Source: Actinomycetes bacterium
Lineage (GTDB): Bacteria; Actinomycetota; Actinomycetes; Actinomycetales; Dermatophilaceae
Direction of reading: 5' to 3'
Assembly (NCBI GenBank): GCA_021783215.1
Contig: JAJXUB010000002.1
Location: 1-64,000 of the forward strand
Length of the DNA: 64,000 nt
The notes beneath the pieces are model-generated. The model ran no database searches. It saw only the letters and a list, made by a program, of their open reading frames with translations, and was not told the DNA's origin. Below, piece by piece: positions 1 through 8,526 of this stretch (the stretch's first letter is position 1; each line of letters starts with the position of its first letter). A program made the position numbers and the translations under genes.

Positions 1-81
1 ATCTCCGTGTCACCAACCTCCATGAGCAGTACAGCTAGCCAGCGCCGGGCCCGGCCCGCAGGCGTGCCCGTATGCCGTCCG

Positions 82-1077
82 TCACGCGGCGACCGGCGCG
101 TCCTCCCCGAGGCTGCGCCGGTCGATGTCACCGATGACGCCGGCGGCGTGCGCCCACCGGCCGAGGGTGAACACGTACGTGAGGAACGCGCCCTCGGCGA
201 GACAGCCGATGAGGATCCGCGCCGCCGTCGGCAGGTCGCTCGGGGTGACGAAGCCCTCGATGACGCCGCTGACGAGGAGCACCCCGACCAGTCCGAGGGC
301 GACCGCCATGGCCTGGCGGCCCGCGACGCCGAGGGCGCGCAGACGCGGCAGCGGACCCGGGTCGACCCACGTCCAGAACAGGTGCAGGCCGGTGGCTGCG
401 GCGACGAAGACCGCCGTCAGCTCGAGCATCCCGTGCGGGAGGATGAGTCCCCAGAAGAGCCCCGCGCGGCCGTGGCTGGCCATGAGGGCCCCCTGGACGG
501 AGACGTTGACGAGGTTGCTCCACAACAAGGCGATGACGGGTAGCCCGAGCACGCCGAGCGCGATGCACCGGGCGGCGACCCACGCGTTGTTCACCCAGAC
601 CTGCGTCGCGAGCTCGTGGTGGGCATACGCGCTGTAGTAGCCCTGGAAGTCGGTGCCGACAAGGCGGTCGACCTCCGCCGGCGTGAGGACCTTCCCGTAG
701 AGCTCGGGGTGGCGCATCGTCCAGGCGGCGAGGGCGAAGCCGACGACGACGTTGACGACGAGCGTGGCGACCCACCAGCGGCGCAGGTCGTACAGCGCCG
801 CCGGGAACGTCCGCGTGACGAAGGTCCCCAGCGCGGCGACGGACGTCGTCCGGCGGCTGGTCGACAGGACGCGGGCGCGGGTGAGCAGCGCCGACAGGTA
901 GCGCGTGACGCTCGGGTCGGGGTTGGCCGACTGGACGACGGACAGGTGCGTCGACACACGCTGGTAGAGGTCGAGGAGCTCGTCGGCCTCCGCCGCCGTG
1001 GGCCGGCGCCGCCGGAGGAGCTCCTCCAGGCGGCGCCACTGCGGCTGGTGCTGGCCGACAAAGGCGTCGAGGTCCAC
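82..1077 (-). CDS. SpoIIM/DUF95-family membrane protein
   Basis: A predicted integral membrane protein of 331 residues. A charged, helical, soluble N-terminal part of about 95 residues is followed by roughly five hydrophobic segments, starting near WWVATLVVNVVVGFALAAW. The motif LPHGMLELTA between the middle segments is typical of the stage II sporulation protein M (DUF95) family. In non-sporulating actinobacteria these proteins are common, and their biochemical role is not established. The GTG start at 1077 was chosen because a TACGCT box ends 7 bases upstream; longer in-frame extensions run into the divergent gene. It is divergent from an RDD protein, a pairing often seen in actinobacteria. 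No sporulation gene is visible nearby. Confidence 0.85.
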   Translation of the reverse strand: MDLDAFVGQHQPQWRRLEELLRRRRPTAAEADELLDLYQRVSTHLSVVQSANPDPSVTRYLSALLTRARVLSTSRRTTSVAALGTFVTRTFPAALYDLRRWWVATLVVNVVVGFALAAWTMRHPELYGKVLTPAEVDRLVGTDFQGYYSAYAHHELATQVWVNNAWVAARCIALGVLGLPVIALLWSNLVNVSVQGALMASHGRAGLFWGLILPHGMLELTAVFVAAATGLHLFWTWVDPGPLPRLRALGVAGRQAMAVALGLVGVLLVSGVIEGFVTPSDLPTAARILIGCLAEGAFLTYVFTLGRWAHAAGVIGDIDRRSLGEDAPVAA

Positions 1078-1083
1078 GACGGC

Positions 1084-1111
1084 CAGCGTAGGCGCGAGGC
1101 GGCCTACGCTG
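1084..1111. promoter_or_regulatory. Symmetric divergent promoter, inverted repeat
   Basis: A 10-base inverted repeat (CAGCGTAGGC and GCCTACGCTG, 8-base spacer) fills the space between the divergent SpoIIM and RDD genes. Each arm contains TACGCT reading outward. On the plus strand the box is 1105-1110, six bases before the GTG at 1117; on the minus strand it is 1090-1085, seven bases before the GTG at 1077. Both transcripts would be leaderless, and each -10 lies in the other's -35 region. Confidence 0.6.
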
Positions 1112-1116
1112 TCGAC

Positions 1117-1923
1117 GTGTCGTACCTGCGGGAGGAGCTCGTCACCGGCGAGGGCGTCGCCGTCGAGCTGCCCGTCGCGACCCTCGTCCAGCGCGGGGTC
1201 TCCCGGCTCATCGACCTCGCGGCGACGGTCGTCGCCGGCGGCCTCATCGGGCTCGTCGTGCTCCTCCTCGTCCCCGCCGAGCCGTCCGAGGCCGTCGTGT
1301 CGAGCCTCGTCATCGTCGTCACCGTCGTCACGCTCGTCGCCGTGCCGGCGGCCTTCGAGACGCTGACGCGCGGCAAGTCGCCGGGCCGCTACGCCATGGG
1401 GCTTCGGGTCGTCCGCGACGACGGCGGTCCGGTCACGGCCCGGCAGGCGACCCTTCGGGCGCTCGTCGCCGTCGTGGAGATCTGGACGACGGGCGGCGGC
1501 CCTGCGTTCGTCAGCGGCCTGGTCACCGTGCGGACGAAGCGGGTCGGTGACGTCGTCGCCGGGACCTACGCCATCAGCGAACGGCATGCCATCACCCTCG
1601 GCGAGCCGTCACGGTGTCCGCCGGGGTTGGAGGGATGGGTGCGCTCGGCCGACCTCGCGCCCATCCCGGTCGGGCTCGGGCTCGCGATCCGCCAGTTCCT
1701 GGCCCGGTCCGAGCGGTTCGACCCGGCGGCCCGGGAGCGGACCGGGCGCGAGCTCCTCGCCGCCGCGCTGCCCTACGTCGCCCCCGCCCCGCCGCCGGGG
1801 TGGCACCCGGAGTACGTCCTGGCGGCCATCCTCGCCGACCGGCGCCGGCGCGACGCGGACCGCATGGTCCGCGAGGCGGCGTTCCGCGCCAGGGTCGTCG
1901 GTGACGCCGACGTGCCCGAGTGA
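1117..1923 (+). CDS. RDD family membrane protein
   Basis: A 268-residue protein with an RDD domain in its first ~150 residues. Hydrophobic segments lie near residues 20-50 (LIDLAATVVAGGLIGLVVLL), 55-75 and 100-130. The Arg/Asp signatures are VSRLIDL and the GKSPGRYAMGLRVV loop. The C-terminal ~110 residues are soluble and rich in Arg and Pro. RDD proteins are membrane proteins of mostly unknown function; some have been linked to ion exchange. The GTG start at 1117 follows a TACGCT box by six bases, which favours it over the long upstream reading-frame extension inside the divergent gene. Confidence 0.85.
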   Translation: MSYLREELVTGEGVAVELPVATLVQRGVSRLIDLAATVVAGGLIGLVVLLLVPAEPSEAVVSSLVIVVTVVTLVAVPAAFETLTRGKSPGRYAMGLRVVRDDGGPVTARQATLRALVAVVEIWTTGGGPAFVSGLVTVRTKRVGDVVAGTYAISERHAITLGEPSRCPPGLEGWVRSADLAPIPVGLGLAIRQFLARSERFDPAARERTGRELLAAALPYVAPAPPPGWHPEYVLAAILADRRRRDADRMVREAAFRARVVGDADVPE

Positions 1924-1938
1924 CCCGGGCGCGTCGCC

Positions 1939-3066
1939 TCACAGGCCGAGGACGGCATACCCGGGCTTGACGACACCCTCGATGAGGGCGAGGCGCTCGT
2001 CGAACGGGATGAACGCGGACTTCATCCCGTTGACCGTCACCCAGCGCAGGTCCTCGAGGTCCCAGCCGGCCTCGTCGACGAGCAGGGCCATCTCCTTGCT
2101 CACGGACGTGTCGCTCATGAGCCGGTTGTCCGTGTTCAGGGTGACGCGGAAGCGGAGCTTCTTCAGGAGCGAGATCGGATGTGACGCGATGGAGCCGGCC
2201 GCGCCGGTCTGGACGTTCGAGCTCGGGCACATCTCGAGGGCGATCCGCTCGTCCCGGACGTAGGCCGCGAGCCGGCCGAGCCGCAGCTCGTGGGGGTCCG
2301 CGTCGAGCGCCTCCTCCAGGTGCTCCAGGACGGGGTCGCCGCGGAAGCTGATGTCGTCGATGATCCGCACGCCGTGCCCGAGCCGGTCGGTGCCGCACTC
2401 CTGGATGGCCTCCCAGATGCTCGGCAGGCCGAAGCCCTCTCCGGCGTGGATCGTGAAGTGGGCGTTCTCCCGGCGGAGGTAGCGGAACGCGCCCAGGTGG
2501 TGGCTCGGCGGGTTCCCCGCCTCGGCGCCGGCGATGTCGAACCCGACGACGCCGTCGTCCCGGTAGCGGACGGCGAGCTCGGCGATCTCCCGCGACTTCG
2601 CGACGTGGCGCATCGAGGTGAGCAGCGACGCGACGCGGATGCGGTGTCCGGCGGCGGCCGACTGCGCCTGCCCCTCGCGGAACCCGGCGCCGACGGCCTC
2701 GACGACCTGCTCGAGCCGCAGGCCGCGCTCGAGGTGGAGCTCGGGCGCGAACCGGACCTCGGCGTAGACGACGCCGTCGTCGGCGAGGTCGACGACGCAC
2801 TCGCGGGCGACCCGGCGCAGCCCGTCCTCGGTCTGCATGACGGCGACGGTGTGGGTGAACGTCTCGAGGTAGCGCTCGAGCGAGCCGGAGGCGGCGCTGT
2901 CGCGGAACCAGCGGGCCAGTGCGGCCGCGTCGTGGGCGGGCAGGCCGGTGTGGCCGATCTCGTCGGCGATCTCGAGCACCGTCCCGGGGCGCAGGCCCCC
3001 GTCGAGGTGGTCGTGCAGGAGCACCTTCGGCGCGCGGCGGATGACGTCGCCGGTCGGATGCGTCAT
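1939..3066 (-). CDS. add: Adenosine deaminase
   Basis: This 375-residue cytosolic enzyme hydrolyses adenosine (and deoxyadenosine) to inosine in purine salvage. The zinc-site motifs are all present in order: HDHLDGG near the N-terminus, FTIHAGEG with the metal-binding His and catalytic Glu, [18 protein letters not shown], and LNTDNRLMS with the paired Asp. Length matches bacterial Add. The ATG at 3066 overlaps the TGA of the upstream cupin gene by four bases (ATGA), so the two are probably translationally coupled. It is the last gene of a minus-strand nucleoside-salvage run with cdd and deoA. Confidence 0.95.
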   Translation of the reverse strand: MTHPTGDVIRRAPKVLLHDHLDGGLRPGTVLEIADEIGHTGLPAHDAAALARWFRDSAASGSLERYLETFTHTVAVMQTEDGLRRVARECVVDLADDGVVYAEVRFAPELHLERGLRLEQVVEAVGAGFREGQAQSAAAGHRIRVASLLTSMRHVAKSREIAELAVRYRDDGVVGFDIAGAEAGNPPSHHLGAFRYLRRENAHFTIHAGEGFGLPSIWEAIQECGTDRLGHGVRIIDDISFRGDPVLEHLEEALDADPHELRLGRLAAYVRDERIALEMCPSSNVQTGAAGSIASHPISLLKKLRFRVTLNTDNRLMSDTSVSKEMALLVDEAGWDLEDLRWVTVNGMKSAFIPFDERLALIEGVVKPGYAVLGL

Positions 3067-3428
3067 GCCGGCGGCTCCTCCTCCCGGTGGGCGAGGTCCG
3101 GGGCGAACGCCGGCAGGCACACCGCGACGTACTCGGCGCCGGCGTCACCGGTCGAGAAGCGGATGCGCTCGCCGGCACGGGTGACGACGGCCTCGCCGGC
3201 CGTGACGACGAGACGACCGCCATCGTGCTCGACGACGACGGACCCGGCCAGGACGACGGTGTACTCGTCGAACTGTGGCGTCTGCGGCGGTTCGCCCCAC
3301 CCCGGTGGTGCCGTCATGTGGGCGATGGAGACGGCGGTCTCGCCGGTGTTGACCCGCCCGACGTACTCGGCGATGACCTTGCCGCCGGGGACGGGGATGC
3401 TGCTCGGGCTCGTGATGATCTCGGGCAT
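3063..3428 (-). CDS. Small cupin-domain protein
   Basis: A 121-residue single-domain protein with the glycine and proline pattern of a small cupin barrel: PPGWGEPP, the [19 protein letters not shown] strand pair, and [15 protein letters not shown]. The first cupin motif is degenerate, with few of the usual His ligands, so metal binding is uncertain. The substrate is unknown. It overlaps add by four bases and so is expected to be made together with adenosine deaminase. The 180 bases between it and deoA show no gene; they may hold a promoter for this two-gene unit, but I see no clear box. Confidence 0.75.
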   Translation of the reverse strand: MPEIITSPSSIPVPGGKVIAEYVGRVNTGETAVSIAHMTAPPGWGEPPQTPQFDEYTVVLAGSVVVEHDGGRLVVTAGEAVVTRAGERIRFSTGDAGAEYVAVCLPAFAPDLAHREEEPPA

Positions 3429-3608
3429 GTCAGTCGTGCACCTCGCAGACGGCCGGAGGGGAGACGCGGTCGGTCCTGGCCGCGGAGACCGGCGGAGCCG
3501 GAGTTTGCCGCCACGACGGCCGGCCGCAGGACGGCCCGTTCGGCGGGGGTCGCCGGCCGGACCGGACCGCGGACGCCGCCGTGACGCGAGCGAGCGCTCC
3601 GACGCCCA

Positions 3609-4898
3609 TCACGCGACCCGGCCCAGGACGAGGGGCGGGACGTCGACGTCGGTGCCGGGAGGCGCGATGGACCACGCGCCGTCGAGGGCGCCGACGGCGC
3701 GGTCGAACCGGTCGGGGGTGTCCGTGTGCAGCGTGAGGAGCGGCGCTCCCGCCGTCACGGCCTCTCCCGGCTTCGCGTGCAGCTCGACGCCGGCCCCGGC
3801 CTGGACGGCGTCCTCCTTGCGGGCGCGGCCCGCGCCGAGGCGCCACGCGGCGACGCCGACGGCATACGCGTCGAGCCGTTCCAGGACCCCCGACTCGGGC
3901 GCGGTGACGACGTGCGACTCGCGGGCGACGGGCAGCGGGGCGTCCGGGTCGCCCCCCTGGGCGGCGACCATCCGCCGCCACACGTCCATGGCCCGGCCGT
4001 CGGCGAGGGCCGCCTCGACGTCCGCCCCCGGGCGCCCGGCGGCGGCGAGCATCTCCTCGGCGAGCGCGATCGTCAGGTCGACGACGTCCCGGGGGCCGCC
4101 GCCGGCGAGAACCTCGACGGCCTCGCGGACCTCGAGCGCGTTGCCGGCGGTGAGCCCGAGGGGGGTGTCCATCGCCGTGAGGAGCGCGACGGTGCGCACG
4201 CCGGCGTCCTTGCCGAGGTCGACCATCGTCCGGGCGAGCTCGGCGGCGTCGGCGCGCCGCTTCATGAACGCGCCGGAGCCGACCTTGACGTCGAGGACGA
4301 GGGCTCCGGTGCCCTCGGCGATCTTCTTGCTCATGATCGAGCTCGCGATGAGCGGGATCGCCTCGACGGTGCCGGTGACGTCGCGGAGGGCGTAGAGCTT
4401 CCGGTCGGCCGGCGCGAGAGCGGACCCGGCCGCGCAGATGACGGCGCCGACGTCCCGCAGCTGGTGGCGCATCTCGTCGTTGGTGAGGTCGGCGCGCCAT
4501 CCCCTGATCGACTCCAGCTTGTCGAGGGTGCCGCCCGTATGCCCGAGACCGCGCCCGGACAGCTGCGGGACGGCGACGCCGAAGACGGCGACGACCGGCG
4601 CGAGGGGGAGGGTGATCTTGTCCCCGACGCCGCCCGTCGAGTGCTTGTCCGCCGTGGGCCGCCCGAGGGCCGCGAAGCTCATCCGGTCGCCGCTGGCGAT
4701 CATCGCCGCCGTCCACCGGGAGATCTCGCGCCGGGTCATCCCCTTCAGGAGGATGGCCATCGCGAGGGCGGACATCTGCTCGTCGGCGACGACGCCCCGG
4801 GTGTAGGCGTCGACGACCCAGTCGACCTCGCCGTCGGTGAGCTCGCCGCCGTCGCGCTTGTGGCAGATGATCTCGACGGCGTCGAAGGGTGCGGTCAC
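3609..4898 (-). CDS. deoA: Thymidine phosphorylase
   Basis: This 429-residue enzyme cleaves thymidine or deoxyuridine with phosphate to give deoxyribose-1-phosphate and the base. The phosphate-binding KHSTGGVGDKI and the family signature SGRGLGHTGGTLDKLESI are intact, as is SSIMSKKIAEG. Length equals typical DeoA or pyrimidine-nucleoside phosphorylase; the two are hard to separate by sequence, so Pdp activity is an alternative. The GTG start at 4898 gives the expected N-terminus (VTAPFDAVEII). It lies in the same direction as cdd upstream and add downstream, but a secreted hydrolase gene separates it from cdd by 41 bases. Confidence 0.93.
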   Translation of the reverse strand: MTAPFDAVEIICHKRDGGELTDGEVDWVVDAYTRGVVADEQMSALAMAILLKGMTRREISRWTAAMIASGDRMSFAALGRPTADKHSTGGVGDKITLPLAPVVAVFGVAVPQLSGRGLGHTGGTLDKLESIRGWRADLTNDEMRHQLRDVGAVICAAGSALAPADRKLYALRDVTGTVEAIPLIASSIMSKKIAEGTGALVLDVKVGSGAFMKRRADAAELARTMVDLGKDAGVRTVALLTAMDTPLGLTAGNALEVREAVEVLAGGGPRDVVDLTIALAEEMLAAAGRPGADVEAALADGRAMDVWRRMVAAQGGDPDAPLPVARESHVVTAPESGVLERLDAYAVGVAAWRLGAGRARKEDAVQAGAGVELHAKPGEAVTAGAPLLTLHTDTPDRFDRAVGALDGAWSIAPPGTDVDVPPLVLGRVA

Positions 4899-4938
4899 GC
4901 GCCGATCATCCCACCGGCGTCGGCGCCGTCTCCGCCCG

Positions 4939-5745
4939 TCAGCCCCAGTAGCTCGCGGCCCACGTGACGGCGGCGAGCCTGTTCTGGCCCTGGATCGACG
5001 GGTGGAAGTAGTCGACCGTGGAGATGTCGGACGCCGAGAACTGCGTGTCGTACGTCGCGTAGCCGTCCCAGCGGCACTGGACGTACTGGGCGCAGACCGT
5101 GGCGAGGGCGCCGTTGAGCTCACTCTCGCGGGCGACGACGAGCTGGCGCTGCGACTCGGTGTTCGTCGCGGCAAGCATCGACGGGCAGATCCCGAAGGTG
5201 TTCCACGTCAGCTGCGCGGTGACGTCCGTGTGGAGGACGCTCCACAGCTGGTAGATGTTCGGGATCGAGGAGACGAAGACCTTGGCCTTCGGGCGGGCGG
5301 CGACGAACTGGCCGAGGGCGCTCTTGAGCTCGCGCGTGAACGTCGCCGTCGGCGTCATCGTCGACGCGCTGCTCGTGCAGAGGTCGTTGGCTCCCATGAG
5401 GACGGTGACGTAGTCGGCGCCCTGGGACGCGGCGCTGGACAGCTGGCGACCGAGGGCCTTCATCGTGGCGCCCGTCTTGGCGTCGTTGTAGCCGTGGCCC
5501 GAGATGGCCGGATTGAGGGCCACGAGCCGGGCGTAGTGGCTGGAGACCGAGACGCCGGTCGACCACGAGTACTTCGGGCAGTCGGTGAGGAAGCAGCCCC
5601 CCCACGTCGCGTCGAAGCCCCGGGTGATCGAGTCGCCGGTCGATGCCATCGACCTCGGGTAGGTCGTCGCGGCGCCGGCGCTCGGGGCGACGAGGCCGAC
5701 GACGAGGCCGAGGACGACGAGCAGGATCGCGGACAGACGACGCAT
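4939..5745 (-). CDS. Secreted SGNH/GDSL-type hydrolase
   Basis: A 268-residue protein with a clear Sec signal peptide (MRRLSAILLVVLG..., cleavage expected after APSAGAA). The SGNH blocks are present: MASTGDSITRG with the nucleophilic Ser, GHGYNDAKTGAT, VLMGANDLC with the Asn, and the catalytic Asp/His near the C-terminus (DYFHPSIQGQ). Several Cys residues suggest disulfides. It probably acts outside the cell as an esterase or lipase; the substrate is unknown. The ATG at 5745 directly precedes the signal peptide. Its position inside a pyrimidine-salvage run is unusual, and it may have its own promoter in the 96 bases before cdd. Confidence 0.88.
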   Translation of the reverse strand: MRRLSAILLVVLGLVVGLVAPSAGAATTYPRSMASTGDSITRGFDATWGGCFLTDCPKYSWSTGVSVSSHYARLVALNPAISGHGYNDAKTGATMKALGRQLSSAASQGADYVTVLMGANDLCTSSASTMTPTATFTRELKSALGQFVAARPKAKVFVSSIPNIYQLWSVLHTDVTAQLTWNTFGICPSMLAATNTESQRQLVVARESELNGALATVCAQYVQCRWDGYATYDTQFSASDISTVDYFHPSIQGQNRLAAVTWAASYWG

Positions 5746-5766
5746 ACGAACCGCCTTGTGGGTTCG

Positions 5767-5784
5767 GGGCCCTGGTAAGGGCCC
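5767..5784 (-). promoter_or_regulatory. Hairpin in leader of SGNH hydrolase gene
   Basis: A perfect 7-base stem (GGGCCCT / AGGGCCC) with a 4-base loop lies 21 bases before the SGNH hydrolase start codon. It could be a leader element or an attenuator for this gene, or a weak terminator for cdd. No T-run follows it. Confidence 0.35.
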
Positions 5785-5841
5785 GGGCACCGTCGATCCA
5801 AGCACGCTGTGAGCCTCGTCACAATACGTGCGGCTCACCGG

Positions 5842-6243
5842 TCAGGCCCGGAGGTTCTCCGCGCCGAACGCCTGGGGCAGCACCTCGGCCATGGGCAGGA
5901 CCCCGGTCGGGGTCATGAGGAGGCAGTCGGCGCCGCCGTGCTCCCAGAGGAGCTGGCGGCAGCGGCCGCACGGCATGAGGGCCTGCCCGTCCCCTCCGAC
6001 GCAGAGGACGGCGACGAGCCGCCCGCCGCCGGTGTTGTGCAGGTCGCAGACGAGGCCGCACTCGGCGCACAGGCCTACGCCGTAGGCGGCGTTCTCGACG
6101 TTGCACCCGGTCAGGACGCGGCCGTCGTCGGCGAGGCCGGCGACGCCGACCGGGAAGTGGGAGTAGGGGGCGTACGCGCGGGTGCACGCGTCGACCGCGG
6201 CGCGGCGCAGGTCCTCCCAGTCGACGGTCGGGATCTCGGCCAT
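5842..6243 (-). CDS. cdd: Cytidine deaminase
   Basis: A 133-residue homotetramer-type enzyme that deaminates cytidine and deoxycytidine to uridine compounds. The zinc site uses three cysteines: CAECG supplies the first Cys plus the catalytic Glu, and PCGRCRQ supplies the other two. The conserved NVENAAYG loop is present. Length matches the short T-CDA class. The ATG at 6243 shares one base with the TGA of the upstream amidohydrolase (TGATG), implying coupled translation; a GTG one codon earlier is possible but less likely. Its product can pass to DeoA, encoded downstream. Confidence 0.95.
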   Translation of the reverse strand: MAEIPTVDWEDLRRAAVDACTRAYAPYSHFPVGVAGLADDGRVLTGCNVENAAYGVGLCAECGLVCDLHNTGGGRLVAVLCVGGDGQALMPCGRCRQLLWEHGGADCLLMTPTGVLPMAEVLPQAFGAENLRA

Positions 6244-7460
6244 CACTCCCCCTTGGCGCTAAGGACGGCCGCCGCGGCGAGGAACCGGGCGGCGTGGCCG
6301 ACGGCGGCCTCGTCGACGACGAGGTCGCCCTGGTGCAGGTCGTGCGTATGCCCGCCGTGCGTCCTCGTCCCGAGGCGGGCCATCGCGCCGGGCACCTCGT
6401 GGAGGTACCACGCGAAGTCCTCGCCGCCGAGCGACTGGGCCGTCGGGACCGGCAGCAGACCGACCCCCTCGGCCGCCGCGCGGAGGGCCTCGACGGCGGC
6501 CACCGTGTTGACGACCGGGGGCACACCCTTGGTGACGAGGACCTCGGCCGTCACGGCATACGGGGCAACGACCGCGGCGACGATGTCCTCGACGAGCGGA
6601 CCGACCGCCGGCCACGCCGACGCGTCGAGGAGGCGCAGGGTGCCACCGCACTCGCCGGTGGAGGGGATGACGTTGGACGCGCGGCCGGCCCGGACCTGAC
6701 CCCAGACGAGGGCCGCGCCGACCCGCGGGTCGAGCCGGCGGGAGAGCGCGGCCGGGACCTCGGTGACGACCTTCGCAAGCGCGAAGGTCAGGTCCTCCGT
6801 CAGATGCGGACGGCTCGTATGCCCGCCGTGTCCGGTCAGCCGGACGGTCACCATGTCGCACGCGGCGGTGATGGCCCCCGGCCTCAGGCCGACGCGGCCG
6901 ACGTCGATGCTGGGGTCGGCGTGGACGGCGTAGGCGACGTCGACGCCGTCGGTGACCCCGTGGCCGATGACCCGCTGGGCGCCGCCCGGGATGACCTCCT
7001 CCGCCGGCTGGAAGACGAGCCGCACGGCGACGCCGAGCTGGCGGAGGGCGTCCTCGTGGGCGTGGAGCGCGAGGCCGGCGCCGAGGACCCCCGTCGTGTG
7101 GACGTCGTGTCCGCACGCGTGGCATACGCCGTCCGTCGTCGAGGCGAAGTCGAGGCCGGTGCGTTCGTGGACGGGGAGGGCGTCGAGGTCGGCGCGCAGG
7201 AGGACACGGAAGGTGGCCTGGTCCGGGCCGACGTCGGCGACGAGCCCCGTGCCGGGGAATGGCCTGGTCCGGATCCCCGCCGAGGAGAGCAGGTCCTGCA
7301 CGATGCCCGTCGTCCGGGTCTCCTCGTGGGAGAGCTCCGGGTGGGCGTGGAGGTCGCGCCGGACCTCGGCGAGCTCGGTCTCGAGCGCGTCGACGTGCGC
7401 GGCGAGCGCGGCGACGAGCTCGGCGAGCTCGGCGGTGGGGTGGGGTCGGTCCTCGGACAT
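6243..7460 (-). CDS. M20 family amidohydrolase (hippurate hydrolase-like)
   Basis: A 405-residue cytosolic zinc amidohydrolase of peptidase family M20D, relatives of which cleave N-acyl or indole-amide amino acids. Metal-site motifs are clear: DLHAHPELS, RADLDALPV, CHACGHDVHTT, FQPAEEVIPGGA, and the late SLGGEDFAWY. The dimerisation domain is in the middle (residues ~180-290). Aliphatic and aromatic amides are plausible substrates; the exact one cannot be read. It heads a minus-strand unit and overlaps cdd by one base. A TAGGCT box at 7471-7476 sits 10 bases before the ATG, so the leader would be only a few bases. Confidence 0.9.
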   Translation of the reverse strand: MSEDRPHPTAELAELVAALAAHVDALETELAEVRRDLHAHPELSHEETRTTGIVQDLLSSAGIRTRPFPGTGLVADVGPDQATFRVLLRADLDALPVHERTGLDFASTTDGVCHACGHDVHTTGVLGAGLALHAHEDALRQLGVAVRLVFQPAEEVIPGGAQRVIGHGVTDGVDVAYAVHADPSIDVGRVGLRPGAITAACDMVTVRLTGHGGHTSRPHLTEDLTFALAKVVTEVPAALSRRLDPRVGAALVWGQVRAGRASNVIPSTGECGGTLRLLDASAWPAVGPLVEDIVAAVVAPYAVTAEVLVTKGVPPVVNTVAAVEALRAAAEGVGLLPVPTAQSLGGEDFAWYLHEVPGAMARLGTRTHGGHTHDLHQGDLVVDEAAVGHAARFLAAAAVLSAKGE

Positions 7461-7502
7461 GGCGCGACCGAGCCTATCCGCGGCGCCTGGGATGCCGACA
7501 TG

Positions 7503-7565
7503 CGTCGAGGAGTCTCCAGGTACCGGTTCCTGCCTCGGATGCCAGCGCCAGGCGACCCCTCGACG
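7503..7565. repeat. Hairpin repeat, left copy
   Basis: The arms CGTCGAGGAGTCTCC (7503-7517) and GGCGACCCCTCGACG (7551-7565) pair at 13 of 15 positions around a 33-base loop. The right arm ends one base before the stop codon of the AbiEi-like gene. A related element in the same orientation lies on the other side of that gene (8527-8585), with a similar loop containing a CCGGTTCCTGCC-like stretch and ATGCC. It may act as a terminator or be a dispersed REP-like element. Confidence 0.6.
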
Positions 7566-8471
7566 TCACGGCCCGTCGGCGACGGCGCGCAGGAGGCGCC
7601 CGATGCACGTATGCCGGCGCCCTGGATGGAAGACGTCCTCCTTGAAGACCTCGATGACCCGCCATCCCTCGTCGGCGGCGAGCTCACGGCGCTGGGCGTC
7701 CCGGGAGCGGTGCTCGATCGGCGCGTGGACGGCTCCTTGGTACTCGACGATGACGCGCTGACGCCGCCAGACGAGGTCCCCCTCGAGGAGCCAGCCGCCA
7801 TGGCGGTCGGTGACGGCCGCGTTGACCTCCGGCGCCGGCGCACCGGCCCGCGTGAACATCAGGCGAGCCCGGGTCTCCATCGGCGACCGGGCGCCCGGTC
7901 GGACCTCCAGCAGGGATGCGGCGAGGGCTCGCCCACCCCGCGGCCGGACCCGGCGGGCCAGCGCCGCGCGGAGCGGCTCGAGCGCCCCCAGCGTCGTCGC
8001 GACGAAGTCTCCGGCGACGACGAGGTCGTCGAGGCCGATGCCCCGGTCCAGCACCTCCCCGAGGTCGACCCACGTGTCCGCGGACGAGGTGACGCGCAGA
8101 CCGTGCACGAGCTGCACCTCCCGAGCCTCGAGCCCGCGATGACCGACGCAGCCGCGTCGGCGGACTCGGGTGCGAGCCGACGCGCGGATGACGTCCAGTG
8201 GGGCGCCCGGGTCCTCGACCCGCGCAGGCAGAGGAACGCCGATCAGCATGGCGGCAGTGACGTGCGAGAGCGCCGCGTCGGCAGGCATCCCGACGGCCAT
8301 GGCGCGGGCCCGCTCGACGAGGGACGCCGGCGCGTCCTTCGCGCGAACGCCGCGGGTCGGCGCCACGAGGTCGACCCGACGGAGCCGGCTCGGCGGCACG
8401 CCGAGCCGGAGAGCGTCGGCGACGCTGAACGGACCCCGAGTGAGGGCCGCCGGGAGCGCGGCGGATGGCAT
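7566..8471 (-). CDS. AbiEi-like/DUF559 nuclease-fold protein
   Basis: A 301-residue protein common in actinobacteria and often annotated as type IV toxin-antitoxin AbiEi-like or DUF559. The N-terminal part (PFSVADALRLGVPPSRLRR) resembles the AbiEi winged-helix antitoxin start. The C-terminal ~110 residues look like a Vsr/PD-(D/E)XK fold: SPMETRAR, then EGDLVW, then VIVEYQG, giving E...D...ExQ, and a closing GWRVIEVFKEDVF. Whether it cuts DNA is unknown, since the usual ExK Lys is a Gln. No partner AbiEii-type toxin lies beside it. It is bracketed by two related hairpin repeats. Confidence 0.7.
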   Translation of the reverse strand: MPSAALPAALTRGPFSVADALRLGVPPSRLRRVDLVAPTRGVRAKDAPASLVERARAMAVGMPADAALSHVTAAMLIGVPLPARVEDPGAPLDVIRASARTRVRRRGCVGHRGLEAREVQLVHGLRVTSSADTWVDLGEVLDRGIGLDDLVVAGDFVATTLGALEPLRAALARRVRPRGGRALAASLLEVRPGARSPMETRARLMFTRAGAPAPEVNAAVTDRHGGWLLEGDLVWRRQRVIVEYQGAVHAPIEHRSRDAQRRELAADEGWRVIEVFKEDVFHPGRRHTCIGRLLRAVADGP

Positions 8472-8526
8472 ACGGCCAACCCTGTCCGGGAGGCGGAGGG
8501 CCCGCCGGCGTCATCCACATGTGCCG

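Noticed and set aside
1-81. A further gene at the left edge
   Set aside because: The 81 bases hold no start, stop or motif that I can tie to a gene.
5842-7460. A complete hippurate or indole-acetate degradation cluster around the amidohydrolase
   Set aside because: Only the single M20 enzyme is present; its neighbours are nucleoside salvage genes.
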